Positions 9,403-17,656 of a stretch of DNA of 64,000 nucleotides are shown one piece after another. Location of the stretch: positions 5,363,001-5,427,000 of the forward strand of contig NZ_CP027860.1 in assembly GCF_003015185.1 (NCBI RefSeq), given 5' to 3'. Positions within the stretch are counted from its first letter, which is position 1. Each line of letters begins with the position of its first letter. Both the position numbers and the translations under genes were made by a program. Source of the stretch: Ahniella affigens (lineage in GTDB: Bacteria > Pseudomonadota > Gammaproteobacteria > Xanthomonadales > Ahniellaceae). The notes under the pieces were generated by a model that was not told the DNA's origin, made no database searches, and saw nothing but the letters and a program-made list of their open reading frames with translations.

Positions 9403-10755
9403 ATGAAACCCCGATTTATCAAGAGCAAGTTGGTGCTCGCGCTGATTGCCTGTGGTATTGGCCAGGGAGCCATGGCCCAGGATTCGGCCAATGCCAGCCT
9501 GGAAGCACGTATCGCCAAGCTGGAAGCCATGATCGTTGAACTAAAGTCCGAACTGGCAGCGACCAAAGCCGCGCCAGCAGCGACTGCCGCCGCGCCTGCG
9601 GCCGCTCCAGGCGCCACGCCCGCTGCGCCGCCGGCGCCAGTGATTCAGAGCACGCCAATACTGACCGCCGCATTGCCGAACTCGAAGTTCAGTGCCGGCG
9701 GCTTCATCAAGCTGGACGGCATGCTGACGCGCACCGATGGCGGCGAAATTCCGGACTCCAGCGCCGGGCGTTTGTTCTACCTGCCCAGTGCCACGCCCGT
9801 GGGCGGTGTGGATGAAAGCACCGATCTGGATATGAGCGCGCAGTTCTCGCGTCTCTGGTTCGCGGCTGATACGCAACTGGATTCGGGCGACAAGCTCCGT
9901 GGCTATGTCGAGTTCGATTTGTTCGGCGGCGCGCTCGGTTCCGAAGCAGCGACGAATACCTATGGGCTGACGGTCCGTCACGCATGGGCAAGCTGGAACA
10001 ACTGGATGGCCGGTCAAACCTGGAGCAACTTCCAGGATCCTGCGGCACTGCCCGATGCGGTCGACTTCATTGGCCCGACCGAAGGCACGGTGTTCGTGCG
10101 CCAGGCGCAGATTCGCTACACGAACGGTCCGTGGTCGTTCTCCGCCGAAAACCCGGAGACGCTGTACACGCCTACCAATGGCGGTGGCGCACGCATTGCC
10201 AGCGACGACAACAACATGCCGGACCTGACCGCCCGCTACACCATGAAGGGTGATTGGGGTCACTTCAGTGTCGGTGCCATCGCCCGGCAGATGAAGTACG
10301 ACACGGCAGGCGCATTGTCCGACGCCACGATTGGTGCCGGTGTCACCGTGTCCGGCCGCTATGTGCTGACGCCAGCGGATGACCTGCGCTACACGCTGGT
10401 GGCCGGCCAGGGCATTGGCCGCTACATCGGTCTGGCTCTCGATACGGACGCGACGCTGCAGAGTAACGGTGAGCTTGAGAACAACGACGCCGTCGCCGGA
10501 TTCCTCGGGTGGCGCCATGTGTTCTCGCCCAAGTGGCGCGGCAACCTGTTTGGTTCGTTCGCCGAATTCGACCACATTGCCGCCAGCGGTGGTGGGGCGA
10601 CCGCGAGCGCACATTCGGTCCACGCCAACCTGATCTACTCACCGGTGCCGAAGTTTGATATTGGTGCCGAGCTGATTTACGCCAACCGCGAACTCGAGAG
10701 CGGCGCCGACGGTGATCTGAACCGTCTGCACCTGCACGTCAAGTACAACTTCTGA
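9403..10755 (+). CDS. DcaP-type trimeric outer-membrane porin
   Basis: A 450-aa protein from the ATG at 9403. A frame open upstream to 9208 lacks a signal peptide at its start and is rejected. Residues 1-25 are a signal peptide ending GAMA before QD. A short coiled coil (about 28-50, ASLEARIAKLEAMIVELKSE) follows, then an Ala/Pro-rich linker and a long beta-barrel region rich in alternating aromatic and small residues, ending HLHVKYNF with a terminal Phe as in outer-membrane proteins. The coiled coil before the barrel is typical of DcaP porins, which pass small carboxylates. The stop codon overlaps the ribosome-binding site of the next gene, so the two are one operon. A role in acetate or dicarboxylate entry is inferred from the neighbours. 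Confidence 0.82.
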   Translation: MKPRFIKSKLVLALIACGIGQGAMAQDSANASLEARIAKLEAMIVELKSELAATKAAPAATAAAPAAAPGATPAAPPAPVIQSTPILTAALPNSKFSAGGFIKLDGMLTRTDGGEIPDSSAGRLFYLPSATPVGGVDESTDLDMSAQFSRLWFAADTQLDSGDKLRGYVEFDLFGGALGSEAATNTYGLTVRHAWASWNNWMAGQTWSNFQDPAALPDAVDFIGPTEGTVFVRQAQIRYTNGPWSFSAENPETLYTPTNGGGARIASDDNNMPDLTARYTMKGDWGHFSVGAIARQMKYDTAGALSDATIGAGVTVSGRYVLTPADDLRYTLVAGQGIGRYIGLALDTDATLQSNGELENNDAVAGFLGWRHVFSPKWRGNLFGSFAEFDHIAASGGGATASAHSVHANLIYSPVPKFDIGAELIYANRELESGADGDLNRLHLHVKYNF

Positions 10756-10766
10756 GGAGCCCGAAC

Positions 10767-12434
10767 ATGGCCGCCGTTCTCCCGCATCAACACAGCGCCG
10801 CCGGTGAAATCACCAGCGGACACAAGAAAGTCATCTTCGCATCGAGTCTGGGCACGGTCTTTGAGTGGTACGACTTTTACCTGTATGGCTCTTTGGCGGC
10901 CGTGATCGCCAAGCAGTTCTTCTCAGGCCTCAACCCGACGAGCGCCTTCATCTTTGCCTTGCTCGCCTTCGCTGCTGGCTTTGCGGTTCGGCCCTTTGGC
11001 GCGTTGGTGTTTGGACGCCTGGGCGATATGGTCGGACGCAAGCACACGTTCCTGATCACCATCGTCATCATGGGCCTGTCGACGTTCCTGGTCGGATGTC
11101 TGCCGTCCTACAACAGTATCGGTGTCGCGGCGCCCATCATCCTGATTGCGCTGCGCATGCTGCAAGGCTTGGCACTTGGCGGTGAGTATGGCGGCGCGGC
11201 CACCTACGTCGCCGAACATGCGCCGGACAACAAGCGCGGTCTGTACACGAGCTTCATCCAGACGACCGCCACACTCGGGTTGTTTCTGTCGCTGCTGGTC
11301 ATCCTGGGTTGCCGCCTTGCGCTCGGTCCGGAAGCATTTGATGCTTGGGGCTGGCGCCTGCCGTTCCTGCTGTCGGTCGTGCTGCTCGGCATGTCGGTCT
11401 ACATCCGCTTGCAGCTGAACGAGTCGCCGCTGTTCAAGCAGATGAAGGAAGAAGGAACGCACTCGAAAGCGCCGCTGACGGACAGCTTCGGCAACTGGAA
11501 GAACTCCAAGATCGTCATTCTGGCGCTGCTCGGTGCGACGGCCGGTCAAGCCGTGGTCTGGTACGCCGGCCAGTTCTACGCGCTGTTTTTCCTGACGCAA
11601 ACGCTGAAGGTCGACGCCACCGTGGCCAACCTGCTGATGTCGGGCGCACTTGTGATCGCCACGCCGTTCTTCATCATCTTCGGTGCGATGTCCGATCGTA
11701 TCGGTCGCAAGCCGATCATTCTGGCCGGTTGCCTGATTGCGGCGCTCACTTACTTCCCGCTGTTCGGTGCGCTGACCCACTATGCAAATCCGGCGCTGGA
11801 AGCGGCTGCGAAGGCCAACCCGGTCGTCGTGGTGGCCGATCCGGCCAACTGCAGCTTCCAGTTTGATCCGATCGGCAAGAAGGTCTTCAACAAGAGCTGC
11901 GACATTGCCAAATCGGCGCTCGCGAAGAGTGGTGTCAGCTACCGGAATGAAGATGCGCCGGCAGGGACCGTGGCATCGATCAAGATCGGCAGCGCGACCT
12001 TGGCCTCGTTTGACGGCACCACGATGGACGCCGCGGGATTCAAGGTCGCGGGCGACCAGTTCGCACTCGATCTGAAAGGCGCGCTGACCACCGCCGGATA
12101 TCCCGAGAAAGCCGACACCGCCCAGATCAACAAGACGATGGTGCTCGTCATCCTGATCATCCTGGTGATCTATGTGACGATGGTCTATGGCCCGATCGCT
12201 GCTTGGCTCGTAGAGCTGTTCCCGACACGCATTCGCTACACGTCCATGTCGCTGCCGTATCACATCGGCAACGGCTGGTTCGGTGGCTTCCTGCCGACGA
12301 CAGCGTTCGCGCTGGTGGCCTTCAGCGGCGATATCTACTTCGGCCTCTGGTATCCGATCGTCATTGCCGTAGCGACCGCCATCATTGGGTTCTTGTTCCT
12401 GCCCGAAACCAAGCACGTCGACATTTCCAAGTAA
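10767..12434 (+). CDS. MFS metabolite:proton symporter (MHS family)
   Basis: A 555-aa inner-membrane transporter. The N-terminal SLGTVFEWYDFYLYG and the loop GRLGDMVGRK are typical of the metabolite:H+ symporter branch (ProP, KgtP, ShiA relatives). About 12 hydrophobic segments are visible. A hydrophilic insert at roughly residues 340-453 with two Cys sits between late helices and makes the protein about 110 residues longer than the short members. Its ribosome-binding site GAGGAG overlaps the porin stop codon. Next to acs, a monocarboxylate or dicarboxylate substrate is likely but not shown. Confidence 0.87.
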   Translation: MAAVLPHQHSAAGEITSGHKKVIFASSLGTVFEWYDFYLYGSLAAVIAKQFFSGLNPTSAFIFALLAFAAGFAVRPFGALVFGRLGDMVGRKHTFLITIVIMGLSTFLVGCLPSYNSIGVAAPIILIALRMLQGLALGGEYGGAATYVAEHAPDNKRGLYTSFIQTTATLGLFLSLLVILGCRLALGPEAFDAWGWRLPFLLSVVLLGMSVYIRLQLNESPLFKQMKEEGTHSKAPLTDSFGNWKNSKIVILALLGATAGQAVVWYAGQFYALFFLTQTLKVDATVANLLMSGALVIATPFFIIFGAMSDRIGRKPIILAGCLIAALTYFPLFGALTHYANPALEAAAKANPVVVVADPANCSFQFDPIGKKVFNKSCDIAKSALAKSGVSYRNEDAPAGTVASIKIGSATLASFDGTTMDAAGFKVAGDQFALDLKGALTTAGYPEKADTAQINKTMVLVILIILVIYVTMVYGPIAAWLVELFPTRIRYTSMSLPYHIGNGWFGGFLPTTAFALVAFSGDIYFGLWYPIVIAVATAIIGFLFLPETKHVDISK

Positions 12435-12461
12435 GCGAGCACGTCAGATCTCGCGCCCTGC

Positions 12462-12496
12462 GCCCGGCATCGGCAACGATGCCGGGCTTCTTATTT
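12462..12496 (+). terminator. Rho-independent terminator after the porin-transporter operon
   Basis: An 11-bp perfect stem, GCCCGGCATCG at 12462-12472 and its complement at 12477-12487, closes a GCAA tetraloop and is followed by the T-rich run TTCTTATTT. Confidence 0.9.
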
Positions 12497-12580
12497 GCAT
12501 CGGGAGTTATCGGCGCAGAATGATCTTGGAGGCGATCGGTCAGGGCTGATAGGCTGCCCTCAATCAATTGGAGGCGGTTC

Positions 12581-13078
12581 ATGCGTGTCTTGGTGAGTGC
12601 GATGCTGCTGGTACTGGCGAGCGGAACGCTTGCAGCGAAATGCCCCTGCACGAAGCGCTTGCTCGGTACGTGGCAGTCAGATCGTGAGCAAACCATGGCT
12701 TACAACGAGGCCAACGCCAAATTGTCGCGGAAACAAACACGCTTCATGGCGGAGCTGCTAGGAACACTGACGCTGACCTACACCAAATCCGACGTTGTCG
12801 TTCGAATGCCGGACAGTTGGGTTACCGGCCGGGATGGGAAGAAGAAGCCGTTTGCGGCGTTTGAAGATCGTAGCAAATACGAGATTGTGCATTGCGACCC
12901 TTATATGGTGATCACCCGGACTGTCCTCGTAACCGATGCGACTGATGATGCCGATAGCGACCCACTCGTGAATGTCCTGAATATGGTCGACGACGAACAC
13001 TACTGGGTGTATCAGGGGCAGACAGATCCGACGAGACCCGACCTCCATAGTCGTGAATATTTCAAGAAGGTGCGCTAG
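12581..13078 (+). CDS. Exported protein of unknown function
   Basis: A 165-aa protein with a clear signal peptide (about residues 1-18, ending TLAA before KCPC) and GAGGCGG before the ATG. A CPC pair lies near the mature N-terminus, followed by LLGTWQSDREQT. The rest is compact and hydrophilic, with VITRTVLVTD and EHYWVYQG as the most structured-looking parts. The LGTW start with later Trp/Tyr resembles small lipocalin-like beta-barrels, but this is only an impression. No family was recognised. It stands alone between a terminator and a repeat. Confidence 0.7.
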   Translation: MRVLVSAMLLVLASGTLAAKCPCTKRLLGTWQSDREQTMAYNEANAKLSRKQTRFMAELLGTLTLTYTKSDVVVRMPDSWVTGRDGKKKPFAAFEDRSKYEIVHCDPYMVITRTVLVTDATDDADSDPLVNVLNMVDDEHYWVYQGQTDPTRPDLHSREYFKKVR

Positions 13079-13121
13079 TGCTGTCGGCGCAACGCGAAGT
13101 TTGGGTTTGGCCCGCTAATGA

Positions 13122-13222
13122 GGGTCTGAATAGGTCCATCCTGGACTTTCAGATCTGCAACGAGTCTGGCGCGTGTCCGGGCTCATTGCCCCGCGTCGCC
13201 TTTGAACTTGTTCAGAGGCTCC
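13122..13222. repeat. Dispersed hairpin repeat, family R2, short copy
   Basis: Begins GGTCTGAATAGGTCC and folds back on GGACTTTCAGATC. Ends in the near-palindrome CCTTTGAACTTGTTCAGAGG. About 45 nt shorter in the middle than the copy at 39716-39865. Other copies: 35546-35612 (reverse) and a diverged one inside the FG-GAP gene at 32285-32431. Confidence 0.75.
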
Positions 13223-13265
13223 CTAACCCGTTTGCCGAACGTCTCCAGACCGAGAGGCATTGACC

Positions 13266-13661
13266 GTGAGTTGCGTGTTGCGGGTCTTTGGCCGCTCGCT
13301 TGATCTGACCGCCTTGCTCGTCGGATCGACACTGAGTCCTTACCGGACTTGGCAGATCGGCACTGCACGGAGTGAGTTGCAGCCCGATGGCCCGGTGCAT
13401 GCAGACTCAGGCGCTTGCTTTGCGATCAGCACAGCCGACTTCGATGCGTTCCCCGCGCAGGTGGATGATGCGATCGCATTTCTCGAGTGCCATGCCGACC
13501 CTGTGCGCGCGATCGTGTCGTTCCCAGGCGTCGAAGCAGTGACGCTAGACTTTGGCATTGCGCTCCGCGACATTGCCGTCCATTGTGACTATTTGCCACC
13601 CCGACTGCTGAAGGCGGCAGCCGCCGCTGGCGTGGGGATGGAACTTTCGCACTACCCCTGA
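13266..13661 (+). CDS. Small protein of unknown function
   Basis: About 131 aa from the GTG at 13266, which has GAGAGG 8 nt upstream; a TTG at 13260 is an alternative. The protein has no signal peptide. It starts as a possible beta-strand (CVLRVFGRSLDL), has a central stretch FDAFPAQVDDAIAFLECH, and ends LPPRLLKAAAAAGVGMELSHY. Length and start pattern resemble small conserved cytoplasmic proteins predicted beside other hypothetical genes, but I do not recognise a family. It follows an R2 repeat directly. Confidence 0.6.
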   Translation: MSCVLRVFGRSLDLTALLVGSTLSPYRTWQIGTARSELQPDGPVHADSGACFAISTADFDAFPAQVDDAIAFLECHADPVRAIVSFPGVEAVTLDFGIALRDIAVHCDYLPPRLLKAAAAAGVGMELSHYP

Positions 13662-13762
13662 TGGTCTAACAAACGGTTGAGCATCCTGCTGGACGCGCAA
13701 CCGACGTCGGCGAGCACGCGCACCGTCGCCGGCACATCCCGATTAACGAGACACTCCGCCCC

Positions 13763-14644
13763 ATGCATCACAGACTTTTGTTGGCGTTCCTGTTGACCAG
13801 CCTTGCCGGCGCCGCCTCTGCGGAAACCATTGCCTGCGCGAGCAAGTTTGTCGCGGAATCGATCCCGACGCAGGTTCCGTTGCTGATTTTCGGTGAAATC
13901 CACGGTACCGAAAACGCGCCCGAATACGTCGCCGACGTCGCCTGTGCACGCCTACGGGCAGCACCCGATACCAAGTTGACGGTTGCGCTTGAGTACCCGA
14001 TACAAGAGTCTGAACACCTGCAGCGATATGTCAACTCAAGCGGGCAGACCAAAGACCGCGACCGCCTGCTGGCGTCACCATTCTGGCAACGCGAGATGCA
14101 GGACGGCCGGAGCAGCCTCGCCATGTTGACGCTGATCGAGAAGCTCAGGCAGTGGCGAGGCAAGGCGCCGGGACTTCGGGTAACTGCCTTCGATCCGGTC
14201 GAAGATCAAGCAGGTGGCCCAACCCGCGATGAGGCCATGGCGGCCCATCTCAAACAGATTGTCCAAGAAACAGCGCCGGGCTTGACCATCGTGCTGACCG
14301 GCAATCTGCATGCACGGCGAACTCCGGGATTTGGCGGCAGGCCAGACTATAAGACCATGGCCAGCGTGCTGGACGTGCCGTTCCAAACCTACAAGCTCGT
14401 GGGGCCGCGTGGCGCCTATTGGGCCTGCACACCGTTGTGCGGTGAACAGGCGTTTGGGACGGGCACGGAACCGGATACCTTACCCAACTACGATCTCCGC
14501 ACTGTGACGCCGAGTCAGGAATACGATGGTGTGATCGATGTCGGCGCGTTTCGGATTGCCAAGCCCGCGATCGGAGGGCCTTCAGACGCGCTCCCCGCGG
14601 ATGCGACCCGCAAGCGCCAGAAGGTCGAGGGCGGGCACGACTGA
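13763..14644 (+). CDS. Exported protein resembling the ChaN/TIKI/EreA-like superfamily
   Basis: A 293-aa protein with a signal peptide ending ASA before ETIACA. LLIFGEIHGTENAPEYV near residue 45 and IVLTGNLHARR near 180 look like the two conserved Glu/His-bearing strands of the ChaN/TraB/TIKI/erythromycin-esterase superfamily, whose members bind haem or hydrolyse substrates at a metal-binding Glu-His site. VALEYPIQESE lies between them as expected. The C-terminus is basic and low in complexity. The activity cannot be read from sequence. It converges on the Roadblock operon. Confidence 0.6.
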   Translation: MHHRLLLAFLLTSLAGAASAETIACASKFVAESIPTQVPLLIFGEIHGTENAPEYVADVACARLRAAPDTKLTVALEYPIQESEHLQRYVNSSGQTKDRDRLLASPFWQREMQDGRSSLAMLTLIEKLRQWRGKAPGLRVTAFDPVEDQAGGPTRDEAMAAHLKQIVQETAPGLTIVLTGNLHARRTPGFGGRPDYKTMASVLDVPFQTYKLVGPRGAYWACTPLCGEQAFGTGTEPDTLPNYDLRTVTPSQEYDGVIDVGAFRIAKPAIGGPSDALPADATRKRQKVEGGHD

Positions 14645-14675
14645 TCGCTTCACACGATCACGCGTCGCGTGCCGG

Positions 14676-15143
14676 TCAGGGCTCTACGATGAATGGAAAT
14701 CGCTGGCCGAACGCCTGAGCCAAAGCAAGGCCCAAATCGTTCTGAAGGCGATAGATCGAACCGAGCAGGATCTTGTTGTCGTACGCGCCGGCCAGCACAA
14801 AAGGGCTGCGCGCATTGCCGACGCGCAGCACCAGAATCTGTTGGTGTTCGGCCACGACGATTGTCTGCAAACAACGCCCCGCGCCAAATTCGCGACAACT
14901 GGTTTCGGCAACGGCCAACAACGAGCTGACCAGGGCGCCGACACGATCGGCTTTCAATGTCGCTCGTGACTGGATCGCGAGCTGGCGACCGTCGGAGGTC
15001 GACATACTGAGTACCAAGCTGTTCGATAAATCGGACATGTACTGCGCGAATTGGCTCGTGCAGATCGCACGCAAGGCGTCGAGGTCTTCCGGAGAGGCCC
15101 TGACGACGTGTGGAGCACTGGCTTTTTCTTGAGAATGGGTCAT
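14676..15143 (-). CDS. Roadblock/LC7-domain protein (distal gene of GTPase operon)
   Basis: A 155-aa cytoplasmic protein. The core (about 38-150) has the Roadblock pattern: strand (NSLVLSMSTSDGRQLAIQSR), long helix (RVGALVSSLLAVAETSCREF), strands (QTIVVAEHQQILVLRVGN, FVLAGAYD) and a final helix (LGLALAQAFGQRF). Roadblock proteins act as GAPs or scaffolds for Ras-like GTPases; MglB on MglA is the best-known bacterial pair. It lies 30 nt behind the GTPase gene on the same strand. Its exact partner is inferred from that position. Confidence 0.75.
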   Translation of the reverse strand: MTHSQEKASAPHVVRASPEDLDALRAICTSQFAQYMSDLSNSLVLSMSTSDGRQLAIQSRATLKADRVGALVSSLLAVAETSCREFGAGRCLQTIVVAEHQQILVLRVGNARSPFVLAGAYDNKILLGSIYRLQNDLGLALAQAFGQRFPFIVEP

Positions 15144-15173
15144 GGCAACAGTTCAATGGTTGGCGTCGGCCAT

Positions 15174-15722
15174 TCAGCCTGCACGGGCGTCGCGGGCCAG
15201 CAGCTCCGCCAGCAACGTCCGGAGCATCTGTCGACATTGTTCGGCAACCCGGGCGTCGCAGGTCAGAATGGGCGCCCGAACTTGCATGTCCTGCAAGGTC
15301 TGGCGTATCCGCCGCAGCGAGAAATCAGGGGCGATATCGGACTTCGTGACGGCAACCACAAAACGCAGATCCGGGCCGATGTCTTTGAGGCAGCGCAACC
15401 ACCGGCAGCAATCGTCAGCCATTTGGGGCGAGGTGGCATCGAGGAGCACGATCGCGCCCATGGCACCGGCTGCGACGATGGGCCGCATGAAGTCAAAGTG
15501 CTCCTGACCGGGCATCCCGTAAACGTGCAGGACGCTTCCGTCATCCAAACTCACCGTTCCAAAGTCGAAAGCGGCGGTCGTAGTCGTCTTGTCGCCCATG
15601 GTTTCGCCAAAAATGGGCACGTCGGTGGCCACGGGCGGCTCGTCGGAAATGGCACAGATCGCCGTCGTTTTGCCCGCGCCCATGTTCCCAGCAATGACCA
15701 GCTTGACCGGATGCTCAAACAT
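15174..15722 (-). CDS. MglA-like small GTPase
   Basis: About 182 aa from the ATG at 15722; an in-frame ATG at 15734 is equally possible. Residues 12-19, GNMGAGKT, form the P-loop. The switch-2 region reads YGMPGQEHF: the usual Asp of DxxG is replaced, as in the MglA class where the motif is TxPGQ. G4 is TKSD. Both possible starts lie inside the end of the preceding gene, so the two are translationally coupled. It shares an operon with two Roadblock proteins and is probably a polarity or signalling switch. The cellular process is not indicated by the neighbours. Confidence 0.8.
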   Translation of the reverse strand: MFEHPVKLVIAGNMGAGKTTAICAISDEPPVATDVPIFGETMGDKTTTTAAFDFGTVSLDDGSVLHVYGMPGQEHFDFMRPIVAAGAMGAIVLLDATSPQMADDCCRWLRCLKDIGPDLRFVVAVTKSDIAPDFSLRRIRQTLQDMQVRAPILTCDARVAEQCRQMLRTLLAELLARDARAG

Positions 15723-16743
15723 GGTCGTGCTCATCCGAAACGCGACCCAATCCAAAGCGGCGCGCGAGGCGTGTCCAGAGCGACCGCTTTTCGGTCTTGC
15801 CCGCGGGCAGATCGCTGATAGCCAAAGGCTGCGGTGCCTCGGCGGTCGACTCGATCAGCCCGACCATGGACACCGCGATCAGAAAGGCGTTGGCACGCGC
15901 GGGCTCGACCTGGGCGACATCCGCCAACGCTTTGGCCGAAGGTTGAGCCTGCATGGCATAGCTTGCCAGAGTCAGCATGTCGGAATGGCCTGTGAGTTCG
16001 CCCAGGTCAGGGTAGGTCGTCAGCCGAAACGCCCCCGCGGAAAACATCGGCAGGCGAAACCGCAAGCGGAGACACGCGTCGACCAGAAACGCATCCAGCG
16101 AGTGCACACTCGGATACGCCTCAAGATCAACGGGCCCCGACATGGCCTGCACACGCCAATCGTCGCGTCCAAAAAACGTTCGGAACATCCCAAACGCCAC
16201 CTCATTGCGGGCGCGCACCTTGCCAGCATCGGGCAGGATCAGCACTTGGCAGCTGGAACAAGTCGCAACGACATTGGCGCCGCTGGCAATTGCTTCTTTC
16301 AGCAAGTCAATCAGCGGTAGGTCTAACGCCATTCCGCTCGGAGTGGGCGCAGCAGCGGGCAAGGCGGCAGGGAGCAACAGAGCTTGCTGCATGGCCCGCC
16401 GCACCGCATCGATCTGGCCATGCACCGCGTCGCGCGACAGCAACAAGTGACGGCCACCACGGCGCTCAGTCAGCCGCTTGGCTGACTGGGCGATCACGTC
16501 GTTGTCGGCATTGATGATGATCAGATCTTTGCGTGTGCCGTCCCAAGCGTGCAGCGATACCGACGCATTGGCAGTGCTCAAGTCACGGCAAATTGCCGCC
16601 AGGATCTGAAATTGCGATTCGTCGAAACCAGCCACTGCAACCGCTTTGCTTACGTTCATGCGATGGATGCGTGCGATGGGGGAGAAATAGTCAGGCGCCG
16701 CACCGATTTCGCGATCCGCGCGCGCATCAAAGAGGGAAATCAT
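15715..16743 (-). CDS. Unrecognised 342-aa protein of the Roadblock/GTPase operon
   Basis: No known family recognised. Residues 29-125 look like an alpha/beta domain: strand KAVAVAGF, helix, strand SVSLHAWDG, strand KDLIIINAD, helix, strand HLLLSRD. This resembles a receiver or pseudo-receiver fold. The middle has a strand followed by a Cys pair (VVATCSSCQVLILP). The C-terminal 290-315 region (AKALADVAQVEPARANAFLIAVSMVGLIE) has the spacing of a small winged-helix domain. The last 25 residues are basic. It overlaps the GTPase start, so it probably works with that protein. An alternative start is Met29. Confidence 0.7.
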   Translation of the reverse strand: MISLFDARADREIGAAPDYFSPIARIHRMNVSKAVAVAGFDESQFQILAAICRDLSTANASVSLHAWDGTRKDLIIINADNDVIAQSAKRLTERRGGRHLLLSRDAVHGQIDAVRRAMQQALLLPAALPAAAPTPSGMALDLPLIDLLKEAIASGANVVATCSSCQVLILPDAGKVRARNEVAFGMFRTFFGRDDWRVQAMSGPVDLEAYPSVHSLDAFLVDACLRLRFRLPMFSAGAFRLTTYPDLGELTGHSDMLTLASYAMQAQPSAKALADVAQVEPARANAFLIAVSMVGLIESTAEAPQPLAISDLPAGKTEKRSLWTRLARRFGLGRVSDEHDHV

Positions 16744-16855
16744 TGTGTGGATGCCGGCTGTGATGCCCTGGGCCGCAGAGCGCGGGCCCTGCCATGCGTG
16801 GCCGGACCGGCGCCGTCACAACCTTGGGCGACGAGGCCCAAGAGTGTGAATGTTC

Positions 16856-17212
16856 TCAGCCGAAGTCGAGCGTACCCTCGAAAGACTTGAGACCATGACG
16901 AGCCATCGCCAAGTTGGACTTGCTGCGGTCGATGACCAAGTACAGAAAGATCTTGTTGTTCGATTCCAGCGGTCGGATCAAATGGTATTGCCGGCCCAGC
17001 GTGATCAGAATGTCTTCGATATTGTCATTGAGCCTCAAGGAGGCCGCGACCTTGCGCTTGGACTTCACGACCTCGGCATTGCCCGCCGCCGCAATATCCA
17101 GATCCACAGCACTACCATCCTTGGCCATGGCCATGCCGCTATCGCAGTCAACCAATGCCGACGCGAGGTAGCCATCGATCTCTCGAAGTGGCTCCAAATT
17201 CAGTTTTGCCAT
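16856..17212 (-). CDS. Small Roadblock/LC7-like protein (first gene of GTPase operon)
   Basis: A 118-aa protein with AGGA 7 nt before its ATG. It has the Roadblock order: helix (PLREIDGYLASALVDCDSG), paired strands, helix (NAEVVKSKRKVAASLRLND), then LGRQYHLIRPL and IFLYLVIDRSKSNLAMAR as the terminal strands and helix. It resembles the short MglB-like proteins. It opens the four-gene operon, 112 nt ahead of the 342-aa protein. That gap holds a 7-bp hairpin (16823-16842) without a T-run, possibly a processing or attenuation site. Confidence 0.75.
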   Translation of the reverse strand: MAKLNLEPLREIDGYLASALVDCDSGMAMAKDGSAVDLDIAAAGNAEVVKSKRKVAASLRLNDNIEDILITLGRQYHLIRPLESNNKIFLYLVIDRSKSNLAMARHGLKSFEGTLDFG

Positions 17213-17656
17213 TGTGATGTCCTGTTTGAATTCAGAGAAAGCGCGCCTAAAGTTGCCTTGAACTCCGGCATCAGCGTCGCCCGTGCATGCCCCTGCAGCC
17301 GTACACGTCGAGTCATCCTAACGAACGCCGACGCGCAATTGATGAAAACAAACGCGAACAATTCCCAATCCAACGCGAAGTGTGGAGACCCTGTGAAACT
17401 GCAGTGAATCGATGCCAGAACGCGTTCTTGAAGCGATGCACCGACTGTCACGACGCGATCAAAGCAATGCCTCGTTCACCTGCTCTTTGCATCACGGTTC
17501 GCAGTCTCTAGACGCGCTCGGCAACACGAGGTTGCCAACATCCGTCTGAAGGCTGAGTGCGCGTGCCACGCCTTCACGTCGCAAAACCGTTCGACACGTC
17601 ATGTCGATGTGAAGCAAGCTCGTCAGATCGTTCGACCATACTGCTTGTTCGCCTGG
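17213..17656. other. 444-nt intergenic stretch before the Roadblock operon
   Basis: No credible gene, repeat or terminator was seen on either strand. It must hold the promoter of the Roadblock/GTPase operon, reading left. The only frames present are short and use codons unlike the neighbours. Confidence 0.5.

Noticed and set aside
10923-12416. Frame of about 500 codons antisense to the MHS transporter
   Set aside because: Composition typical of an antisense shadow of a membrane protein; no ribosome-binding site or family.
13078-13263. A 61-codon frame after the exported protein
   Set aside because: It is the R2 repeat read in one frame; no ribosome-binding site or other support.
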